Assembly: GCA_964600165.1 (NCBI GenBank)
Contig: CAZRIP010000149.1
Coordinates: 1 to 6,895 of the forward strand
Length of the DNA: 6,895 nt
Direction: 5' to 3'
From: CAZRIP01 sp964600165
GTDB lineage: Bacteria; Elusimicrobiota; Elusimicrobia; UBA1565; UBA9628
The notes beneath the pieces were generated by a model that ran no database searches, was not told the DNA's origin, and saw only the letters and a list, made by a program, of their open reading frames with translations. Shown here one piece after another: positions 1 to 4,352 of the stretch (position 1 is its first letter; the number at the start of each line of letters is the position of its first letter). Made by a program: the position numbers and the translations under genes.

Positions 1-698
1 CGCGCACCGGCGCGCCGGAGCGCCGCGCCTTCGACGCCGATCTCAAGCGCCGCACGCTCAAGCCCGTCGACTTCGAGGCTTGGCGAGACCTCGACGCCAA
101 GGCCTGCGGCAACTGGGCGCGCGCGAGCCTCAAGATCGGCGAGACGCCTGACGACGCCGCCGTCGCCCAGGCGGCGCCGGTCTATCCGTGGTCGCGCGCC
201 AAGCCGTTCAAGCAGCGCAAGCAATCTCCCGGCACGAGGCCCAAAGCCCTCGAGCCCGTGCCCGACGAGGAGGACTCGACGCCCGAGCCCGCGCAGCCTC
301 CGGAAAAGCCCCTCGCCAAGGCGGCCGAAAAGCCCGCGCCGCCGCCTGGGGACGCCGACGAGTTCGATCCGCTCGCCGCGGGCGCGCAGTCGGCCCCGCC
401 CGATCACGAGGCCGCCGCCCCGCAAGCCGTCGAGCCCAAGCCTGAACCCGCGCCCGAGCGCGCCAAGGCGGCGGCCCCGCCGCCCTCGGACGTGCCGGAC
501 TCCGTCGCCGCCGCGCCGCCCAAGCCCGCGGCCAAAGCGCCGGAGACCGTGCCGCCGCTCATGGACAATCCGCCGCCGCCTCAAGCCTCCGGTCCGGCGG
601 GCGACAAGCCCGCGAACCTCAAGACCTCGCCCGGCGCCAAGAAGAGCGTCACGGACATGAGCGTCGACGAGCTCGAAAAATATTTGAACCGGAAATAG
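1..698 (+). CDS. Hypothetical protein, C-terminal part, with Pro/Ala-rich disordered tail (5' end outside window)
   Basis: The reading frame is open from the window's left edge (first complete codon at 3) to a TAG at 696-698, giving about 231 visible residues; the start lies upstream. GTG 258 is an internal codon, because the frame continues unbroken before it with the same codon bias. The first 80 or so residues are mixed and charged, with Trp and Arg (e.g. VDFEAWRDLDAK, VYPWSRAKPFKQRK), and could be the end of a folded domain. The following 130 residues are dominated by Pro, Ala, Glu and Lys, with recurring KPA and APPP motifs, and are probably disordered. The protein closes with a short acidic/amphipathic segment, SVDELEKYLNRK, which could be a docking helix (inference). 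I do not recognise the family. The gene runs directly into the fluoride-operon promoter and riboswitch, whose terminator probably also ends this transcript when fluoride is absent. Confidence 0.75.
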   Translation, partial: RTGAPERRAFDADLKRRTLKPVDFEAWRDLDAKACGNWARASLKIGETPDDAAVAQAAPVYPWSRAKPFKQRKQSPGTRPKALEPVPDEEDSTPEPAQPPEKPLAKAAEKPAPPPGDADEFDPLAAGAQSAPPDHEAAAPQAVEPKPEPAPERAKAAAPPPSDVPDSVAAAPPKPAAKAPETVPPLMDNPPPPQASGPAGDKPANLKTSPGAKKSVTDMSVDELEKYLNRK

Positions 699-707
699 TG
701 CTAGAAT
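699..707 (+). promoter_or_regulatory. Extended -10 promoter for the fluoride operon
   Basis: TG at 699-700, one spacer base, then TAGAAT at 702-707 matches the extended -10 form of a sigma-70-type promoter (consensus TGnTATAAT). No good -35 lies 16-18 bases upstream: that stretch is A/T-rich, and TTGAAC at 684-689 sits only 12 bases away. This is typical of promoters that rely on the extended -10. Transcription would begin near 711-714, exactly where the riboswitch aptamer begins, which supports the call. The site starts one base after the stop codon of the upstream gene. No experimental start site is available. Confidence 0.6.
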
Positions 708-710
708 CAG

Positions 711-776
711 GCCGGCGATGGAGTTCGCCGATAACCGTCCCTGCTCATACCGTGAGCAGGGGCTGATGACTCCTAC
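711..776 (+). promoter_or_regulatory. Fluoride riboswitch aptamer (crcB RNA motif)
   Basis: The segment carries the conserved core of the fluoride riboswitch family: GGCGATGGAGTTCGCC at 714-729, ATAACCG at 731-737 and GGCTGATGACTCCTAC at 761-776. Three folding elements can be read directly. A 6-bp hairpin pairs 713-718 with 725-730 around loop TGGAGT. An 11-bp hairpin pairs 737-747 with 753-763, with one G-U, around loop 748-752. A pseudoknot can form between loop bases GGAGT 720-724 and ACTCC 769-773. In characterised members, Mg2+ and fluoride stabilise this pseudoknot and raise expression of fluoride-resistance genes. The crcB gene directly downstream agrees with that role. The same ACTCC is the foot of the terminator stem, so bound and terminated states exclude each other. 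Confidence 0.95.
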
Positions 777-802
777 CGAAGTCTTCGGTGGGAGTTTTTT
801 TT
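769..802 (+). terminator. Intrinsic terminator: expression platform of the fluoride riboswitch
   Basis: Bases 769-780 pair with 784-795 (12 bp, one G-U at 774:790) around a 3-base loop, GTC 781-783. Eight T residues follow at 795-802, the first of them shared with the stem. The 5' foot ACTCC 769-773 is also needed for the aptamer pseudoknot, so fluoride binding should prevent the hairpin (anti-termination, an ON switch). The 3' arm contains GGTGGGAG 787-794, the only Shine-Dalgarno-like sequence in front of crcB. The hairpin would therefore both stop transcription and hide the ribosome-binding site. It probably also ends read-through from the gene upstream. Confidence 0.92.
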
Positions 803-1174
803 ATGAGAAATATCCTGGTCTTGTCGGTGGGCGGCGTCGCGGGGACGCTCGCGCGCTATTTCGTGGCGAATTGGGTCCCGGGCCTGGCCGGGATCGGCTT
901 TCCCTACGGCACGCTCGTCATCAACCTTTCGGCCTGCCTGTTGATCGGGCTCTTCGCCCGCCTGTCGGGACGCGGAGTCCTCGGACCGGAATGGCGGTTG
1001 CTGCTGATGACCGGCTTTTGCGGCGCGTACTCGACCTTCTCGACCTGGATCTACGAGAGCGCGAGCCTCGCCGCGGACGGCGAGTGGCCGCGGACCCTTT
1101 TGAACCTGCTCGGCAGCGTCGGCCTCGGGTTCGTCTTCTTTCGGCTCGGCGCGTTCCTCGGGACTATTTTTTAG
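803..1174 (+). CDS. crcB: Fluoride exporter CrcB/Fluc, small membrane protein
   Basis: This 123-residue protein, usual for the family, should form dual-topology dimers in the inner membrane and export fluoride. Four hydrophobic segments lie at about 4-22, 34-54, 64-88 and 98-121. Family motifs are present: GGVAG-x3-RY at 10-19, GTLVIN at 36-41 with conserved Asn41, and GFCGAYSTFSTW at 71-82 in the broken third helix. Phe79 corresponds to the first pore Phe; the second Phe position is Trp82. The usual GGxTTFS reads GAYSTFS here. I chose ATG 803 over GTG 788 because GTG 788 lies inside the terminator stem, and because GGGAG at 790-794 sits 8 bases before ATG 803. The stop codon overlaps the AGGAGG of the next gene. 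Control is by the riboswitch in front. Confidence 0.95.
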   Translation: MRNILVLSVGGVAGTLARYFVANWVPGLAGIGFPYGTLVINLSACLLIGLFARLSGRGVLGPEWRLLLMTGFCGAYSTFSTWIYESASLAADGEWPRTLLNLLGSVGLGFVFFRLGAFLGTIF

Positions 1175-1178
1175 GAGG
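1173..1178 (+). promoter_or_regulatory. Strong Shine-Dalgarno for the DUF190 gene, overlapping the crcB stop
   Basis: AGGAGG at 1173-1178 overlaps the crcB TAG (1172-1174) and ends 4 bases before ATG 1183. It fixes the DUF190 start and rules out the much longer open frame that continues upstream through crcB and the riboswitch. Confidence 0.85.
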
Positions 1179-1182
1179 CGGC

Positions 1183-1548
1183 ATGAAGCTCGAAGGCGAA
1201 CAGAAGCTCTTGCGGATCTTCATCGGCGAGCAGGACAAGTGGAACGGCGTTCCTTTATATGAGGCCCTGATCAACGAGGCGCGCGCGCTCGGCATGGCGG
1301 GCGGGACCGTGATCAAAGGCTTCATGGGCTTCGGCTGCAAGGCGCACGTCCACACGGCCAAGCTCCTCGAGCTGTCCTACGACCAGCCGATCATCGTCGA
1401 GATCGTCGACTCCGAGGCGAACATCCAGAAGCTCCTGCCGAAGCTCGACGCCATGGTCACCGAGGGCCTCGTCACGCTCGAGAAGGCCCACGTCGTGATC
1501 TACCGCGCCGACCCGGCGGCGGCGCGCAGCAAGCCCCGCAAGAAGTAG
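1183..1548 (+). CDS. DUF190 family protein (PII-like ferredoxin fold), fluoride-operon partner
   Basis: The 121-residue protein matches DUF190 along its whole length. Visible motifs are LRIFIGEQDKWNGVPLYEAL (10-29), GMAGGTVIKGFMGFG (37-51), a LSYDQPIIVEIVD stretch, LLPKLDAMV, and a GLVTLEKAHVVIY end followed by a short basic tail (AAARSKPRKK). DUF190 proteins are known to adopt a fold similar to PII signalling proteins and are often encoded beside, or fused to, CrcB. Their exact biochemical role is not settled. Location next to crcB, under the same riboswitch, suggests a cytosolic modulator of fluoride export or a fluoride/nucleotide sensor (inference). ATG 1183 is set by AGGAGG four bases upstream. 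The TAG ends at 1548, and the very next base begins the stop codon of yraN on the other strand. Confidence 0.92.
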   Translation: MKLEGEQKLLRIFIGEQDKWNGVPLYEALINEARALGMAGGTVIKGFMGFGCKAHVHTAKLLELSYDQPIIVEIVDSEANIQKLLPKLDAMVTEGLVTLEKAHVVIYRADPAAARSKPRKK

Positions 1549-1896
1549 CTAAGCCTCGAACGCGCTCGTGACGTGCTCGAGCCGCCCCGGCTCGATTCCA
1601 ATCACGTCGAAGCGCATCGGGCAGTCGAGGCCCCGGACCAGCGCATAGAGCCGCGCCGTGTTGACGAGCTTGCGGCGCTTGCGAAAGTCCACCGTTTCCG
1701 CGGCGCTGCCGTAGCCCGCGTGATTACGCGCGCGGACTTCGACGAAGACGATCGTGTCGCCGTCGCGCGCGATCAAGTCGAGCTCTCCGCATTTCGCTCG
1801 GAAATTACGCTCGAGGACTTCGTAGCCGAGCGCGCCGAGGTACTCGGCGGCGCGGCTTTCAGCGAGAACGCCTACGTCGATGTGATGGGGGGCCAT
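1549..1896 (-). CDS. yraN: UPF0102 (YraN) family protein, predicted PD-(D/E)XK nuclease-like
   Basis: The 115-residue protein carries the UPF0102 signature: N31-F-R-x3-GELDLIA (37-43), then VFVEVRAR (50-57), with Glu38, Asp40 and the E53-V-R55 pair forming the PD-(D/E)XK-like core. FDVIGIE occurs near the C-terminus. Arg in place of Lys in the EVK motif is common in this family. The function is not established; a Holliday-junction-resolvase-like fold is the usual prediction. A position directly after rnhB is typical in many bacteria. ATG 1896 has no clear Shine-Dalgarno, but the distance to the first conserved residues fits the family. It is the last gene of the - strand operon and the only one behind a real gap (1897-1993). 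It ends stop-to-stop against the DUF190 gene. Confidence 0.9.
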   Translation of the reverse strand: MAPHHIDVGVLAESRAAEYLGALGYEVLERNFRAKCGELDLIARDGDTIVFVEVRARNHAGYGSAAETVDFRKRRKLVNTARLYALVRGLDCPMRFDVIGIEPGRLEHVTSAFEA

Positions 1897-1940
1897 ATAA
1901 CGGATACGATCGACCCCCCGAAAAAGTTCCCTTGGATTTG

Positions 1941-1960
1941 GACTTACCCCGGGGTAAGTC
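1941..1960. repeat. Perfect 20-bp palindrome in the rnhB-yraN gap
   Basis: GACTTACCCC (1941-1950) is followed at once by its exact reverse complement GGGGTAAGTC (1951-1960). As RNA it could form an 8-bp stem with a CCGG loop on either strand; as DNA it has the symmetry of a dimer-binding site. It is not a classical terminator: on the - strand the nearest T-run (1921-1925 on the + strand as AAAAA) begins about 15 bases past the hairpin, and on the + strand there is none. It may slow or process the transcript between rnhB and yraN, bind a regulator, or be a dispersed genomic repeat. Confidence 0.8.
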
Positions 1961-1962
1961 GA

Positions 1963-1994
1963 GATTTCAGCTATCGCCAGCGATAGTTGAGATT
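1963..1994. repeat. Imperfect inverted repeat (hairpin) just after the rnhB stop
   Basis: The core CTATCGC (1971-1977) and GCGATAG (1980-1986) are exact inverted copies separated by CA. Pairing extends outward from 1963 to 1994, giving about 15-16 pairs if G-U wobbles are allowed in a + strand RNA. In a - strand RNA the wobble positions become C-A mismatches, so only the core and scattered outer pairs hold. It overlaps the first base of the rnhB stop triplet on the complement and lies 10 bases from the perfect palindrome. No U-tract follows on either strand. The role is unknown. Confidence 0.65.
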
Positions 1995-2650
1995 CAAGCC
2001 GCGCTGGACTCTTCGGACGAAGTCAGCGGCGCCAACAGCGCCGAGACCGGCTCGTAGGTCCGGCGGTGGACGGCGCAGGGCCCGAGCTTCCTGAGCGCCG
2101 CGACGTGCTCCTCGGTGCCGTAGCCCTTGTGCCGGGCGAAGCCGTAGCCCGGGAAGCGCTTCTCGAGGCGCGCCATCCAGCGGTCGCGGAAGACCTTCGC
2201 GACGACGCTCGCGCAGCCGATCGCGAGCGAGAGATCGTCGCCGTCGACGATCGCCATCTGGCGCACGCCGAGGTTCGGGATCAGCTTGTCGCCGTCGACG
2301 ACGACGGCGCAGTCGTCGTCGGTCGCCAGACGCAGCGCGGCGCGACGCATGGACAGCAGCGTCGCGCCGAGTATGTTGAGCCGCTCGATCTGCCGAGGGT
2401 GAGCCCAGGAGATGCTCACGGCCTCGGCCGCCTTCAAGATCGACTCGTACAGCTTCTCACGCGCAAGCGGCGTCAGCCGCTTGGAGTCCCTCACGTCCCG
2501 GAGCTCCTCGCGGGAGCCCCAACCGAGCCTGACCGCCGCGACGACGACCGGTCCCGCGAGCGGGCCCCGGCCCGCTTCGTCGACGCCGATCAAACGATCA
2601 CGACCGAGGCTCAGACGCAGTTGGGCGTCGAAAGCCTCGGCGTGAGTCAC
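1994..2650 (-). CDS. rnhB: Ribonuclease HII
   Basis: A protein of 218 residues, within the usual range. RNase HII cuts RNA in RNA-DNA hybrids and removes single ribonucleotides misincorporated into DNA. The catalytic acidic set is visible: Asp24 and Glu25 in GVDEAGRGPLAGPV (22-35), Asp119 in VVVDGD, and Asp138 in the VDGDDLSLAIGCASVVAK stretch. DSKRLT (55-60), FRDRWM, HKGYGT and the closing HRRTYEPV are further family marks. The start is GTG at 2650, which overlaps the rplS stop as GTGA (2647-2650), a classic arrangement for translational coupling; no strong Shine-Dalgarno is seen. The last 15 residues, rich in Ser, Ala and Leu, lie beyond the conserved domain. The position between rplS and yraN is conserved in many bacteria. 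Confidence 0.96.
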   Translation of the reverse strand: MTHAEAFDAQLRLSLGRDRLIGVDEAGRGPLAGPVVVAAVRLGWGSREELRDVRDSKRLTPLAREKLYESILKAAEAVSISWAHPRQIERLNILGATLLSMRRAALRLATDDDCAVVVDGDKLIPNLGVRQMAIVDGDDLSLAIGCASVVAKVFRDRWMARLEKRFPGYGFARHKGYGTEEHVAALRKLGPCAVHRRTYEPVSALLAPLTSSEESSAA

Positions 2651-3153
2651 TGTCCGGCTGAGGCGGCTCCCAGGGCCCGCGCCGCTTTGGGCGAGGGCGA
2701 CTCGATCGCGGCCTTGGCCTGCTTCTTGGCCTCGGGCTTCTTCTCCGCGCCGTCGGCGGACGGCTTGGAATCCGCGGACGCCTCGGGCTTCTTGCCGCCC
2801 TCGTCCGAAGACTCCTTCTCGTTGACGCGCGCGGCCTTGCCGGTGAGGTTGCGCAGGTAATAGAGGCGGGCGCGGCGGACCTTGCCCGACTTGATCACCT
2901 CGATCCGGTCGATGTGCGGCGAATTGAGCGGGAACGTGCGCTCGACGCCGACGCCGAAGGAGATCTTGCGGACCGTGAAGCTCTGCGCGTCCGCGGTGCC
3001 GCGGCGGCTGATCACGGTGCCCTCGAAGATCTGGACCCTCTCGCTCTCGCCTTCGATGACCTTGATGTGCACGCGCACGGTGTCGCCGGGACGGAAGTCC
3101 GGGATGGACTTTTGAGTCTGCTTCTCATTCTTTTCTTGCGGTTCTGCCACCAT
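2647..3153 (-). CDS. rplS: Large-subunit ribosomal protein bL19 with long C-terminal tail
   Basis: Residues 16-111 are a complete bL19 domain: IPDFRPGDTVRVH (17-29), QIFEGTVISRRG (41-52), SFTVRKISFGVGVERTFPL (58-76) and YYLRNLTGKAARV (98-110). bL19 lies at the 30S-50S interface and helps form an intersubunit bridge. Usual length is about 115 residues, but this protein has 168; residues 112-168 are a low-complexity tail of Lys, Ala, Glu, Ser and Pro that is likely disordered. The N-terminus (MVAEPQEKNEKQTQK) is also charged and lacks hydrophobic residues. ATG 3153 is supported by AGGAGA at 3163-3158 with 4-base spacing. The gene starts 16 bases after the trmD stop and overlaps rnhB by 4 bases. 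The tail keeps the local codon bias, so a sequencing frameshift is unlikely. Confidence 0.96.
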   Translation of the reverse strand: MVAEPQEKNEKQTQKSIPDFRPGDTVRVHIKVIEGESERVQIFEGTVISRRGTADAQSFTVRKISFGVGVERTFPLNSPHIDRIEVIKSGKVRRARLYYLRNLTGKAARVNEKESSDEGGKKPEASADSKPSADGAEKKPEAKKQAKAAIESPSPKAARALGAASAGQ

Positions 3154-3169
3154 ACTCTCTCCTGGGACG

Positions 3170-3841
3170 TCAGTTGAACTTGAGCAAATCAGGACGCTTT
3201 TTCCGCGTCGCCAGTCTCGCCGCGCGCAAGCGCCACTCAGCGATCCTTCGATGGTCGCCTGAAAAGAGGATATCAGGTACCTTCTTGCGCCGCCAGACCC
3301 GCGGGCGGGTGAATTGCGGGTAATCCAGCAGCGGCGTGGTGAACGACTCGTTGACCGCGGCGTCGGGCTTCTTGAACACGCCCGGGATCAGCCGCGTGAC
3401 CGCGTCGGCGACGACGAGCGCCGGCAGCTCTCCGCCGGTCAGCACGTAATCGCCGATCGAGAGCTCCTCGTCGAACAGGCTCATCGCCCGCTCGTCGACG
3501 CCCTCGTAGTGGCCGCAAACGAGCACCAAGTGCTTGTAGCCGGCCAGGCGCTGCGCTTCCTTCTGATCGAAGCGCTTGCCCTGCGGCGACAGATACACGA
3601 TCCGCGCCCCGCGGCGCTTGACGGCTTTGATCGCGTCGGCCAGGGGCTGCGCCATGAGCACCATGCCGGCGCCGCCGCCGTAGGGCCGGTCGTCGACTTT
3701 GCGGTGCTTGTCCTTGCTGAAGTCGCGGGGATTGCACAAGCCCACCGTGAGCAGCTCGCGCTGGATGGCGCGGCCCACGATGCTCGTGGCGAGCACGGGC
3801 TCGAACATCCCCGGAAACAGCGTGACGAAGTCGATGCGCAT
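3170..3841 (-). CDS. trmD: tRNA (guanine-37-N1)-methyltransferase TrmD
   Basis: TrmD uses S-adenosylmethionine to methylate G37 next to the anticodon and so prevents +1 frameshifting. The SPOUT/trefoil-knot sequence is complete: FVTLFPGMFEP (5-15), VDDRPYGGGAGMVLM (49-63), LVCGHYEGVDERA (107-119), SIGDYVLTGGELPA (128-141), LLDYPQFTRP (172-181) and VPDILFSGDH. The protein has 223 residues, slightly short because the C-terminal helical domain stops soon after RRPDLLKFN-like residues. At the position where I recall the E. coli enzyme having its catalytic Asp (EDSF), this protein has Glu (N165-E-S-F), a substitution I believe other TrmDs also show. The ATG at 3841 shares one base with the khpA stop (TGATG), so the longer upstream open frame is only a shadow. 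rimM, which usually precedes trmD, is absent here. Confidence 0.97.
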   Translation of the reverse strand: MRIDFVTLFPGMFEPVLATSIVGRAIQRELLTVGLCNPRDFSKDKHRKVDDRPYGGGAGMVLMAQPLADAIKAVKRRGARIVYLSPQGKRFDQKEAQRLAGYKHLVLVCGHYEGVDERAMSLFDEELSIGDYVLTGGELPALVVADAVTRLIPGVFKKPDAAVNESFTTPLLDYPQFTRPRVWRRKKVPDILFSGDHRRIAEWRLRAARLATRKKRPDLLKFN

Positions 3842-4068
3842 CAGTCGATCTCGACGACCACTTTTTTGCCGGCCTTCGCGGCCGCGGCGTTGGCCACGGC
3901 GCGGATGGCCTTGATGACCTTGCCTTGCTTGCCGATCACTTTGCCCTTGTCTTCCTCGGCGACGACGAGATGAAGCACGACCGAGCCGTTCTGCTCGGAC
4001 TGCTGCACGTCGGCTTGCTCGGGATGATCCGCGAGGTTCTTGAGGAGGTAAAGGACGAGGTCTTTCAT
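3841..4068 (-). CDS. khpA: KH-domain RNA-binding protein KhpA (YlqC family)
   Basis: A 75-residue protein made of a single KH domain, the normal size for KhpA. The RNA-binding loop is G46-K-Q-G49 within GKVIGKQGKVIKAIR (42-56). An N-terminal helix (MKDLVLYLLKNLADHPE) and a final strand, KKVVVEID, complete the fold. In Firmicutes, KhpA partners KhpB (Jag/EloR) and affects cell elongation and post-transcriptional control; its role here is inferred from homology. It starts 3 bases after the rpsP stop without a strong Shine-Dalgarno, and its TGA overlaps the trmD ATG, so coupled translation of rpsP-khpA-trmD is likely. The position after rpsP is conserved in many bacteria. Confidence 0.94.
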   Translation of the reverse strand: MKDLVLYLLKNLADHPEQADVQQSEQNGSVVLHLVVAEEDKGKVIGKQGKVIKAIRAVANAAAAKAGKKVVVEID

Positions 4069-4071
4069 GCG

Positions 4072-4332
4072 TTAGGCCTTGGCCGCCTTCTTGAGCGCGT
4101 TCTTGACGAGCGTCTCGACGGTCTCCGACGGCAGAGCGCCGACCTTGCGCCAATGGTCGTAGCGTTCCTGCTTGAGCTGGAGCTTCTTGCCCGCGGTTTC
4201 CTGGCGCGGATCGTACGAACCGATGACCTCGATGGGCTTGCCCGTCGCGCCGAGCTTCTTGTCGATGGCGACGACGCGATAGTAAGCCTGCTTGGGCTTT
4301 CCGGTCCGCTGCAACCTGATGACGACTGCCAT
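4072..4332 (-). CDS. rpsP: Small-subunit ribosomal protein bS16
   Basis: An 86-residue protein with the bS16 signature at the N-terminus: MAVVIRLQRTGKPKQAYYRV, then VAIDKK, IEVIGSYDPRQ (34-44) and a Leu/Lys-rich remainder ending KKAAKA. bS16 is an assembly protein of the 30S subunit and binds 16S rRNA in the body. The start ATG 4332 is fixed by a perfect AGGAGG (4344-4339) with 6-base spacing inside the 20-base gap after rpe. This is the best ribosome-binding site of the - strand operon and fits the need for high ribosomal-protein output. No promoter could be recognised in that gap, so transcription probably comes from upstream. Confidence 0.97.
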   Translation of the reverse strand: MAVVIRLQRTGKPKQAYYRVVAIDKKLGATGKPIEVIGSYDPRQETAGKKLQLKQERYDHWRKVGALPSETVETLVKNALKKAAKA

Positions 4333-4338
4333 TGTGAG

Positions 4339-4344
4339 CCTCCT
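4339..4344 (-). promoter_or_regulatory. Consensus Shine-Dalgarno of rpsP
   Basis: On the - strand AGGAGG occupies 4344-4339, six bases before ATG 4332. It settles the rpsP start against the longer open frame that runs upstream antiphase through rpe. Confidence 0.85.
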
Positions 4345-4352
4345 GTTCTTGT

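Noticed and set aside
258..698. Short independent gene starting at GTG 258
   Set aside because: The same frame is open and coding-like back to the left edge, so 258 is an internal codon of a partial gene.
788..802. GTG 788 as the crcB start
   Set aside because: It lies in the 3' arm of the terminator and would add MGVFF, encoded by the U-tract. CrcB proteins begin like the sequence from ATG 803.
718..1182. Long + strand open frame in phase with the DUF190 gene, starting inside the riboswitch
   Set aside because: It is the DUF190 frame extended upstream through the riboswitch and out of phase through crcB. The AGGAGG at 1173-1178 and the family N-terminus place the real start at 1183.
1941..1994. 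Intrinsic terminator between rnhB and yraN
   Set aside because: Hairpins are present, but no T-tract follows either one directly on either strand, so I list them only as inverted repeats.
2066..2860. 264-codon + strand open frame opposite rnhB and rplS
   Set aside because: It is antisense to two clear genes. Its translation is Arg/Ala/Asp-rich without any family motif, as expected for the complement of GC-rich coding DNA.
3842..4153. - strand extension of trmD upstream through khpA and the end of rpsP
   Set aside because: The added residues are low-complexity Arg/Gly/Gln-rich frame shadow. TrmD proteins begin at MRIDFVTLFP, which is ATG 3841.
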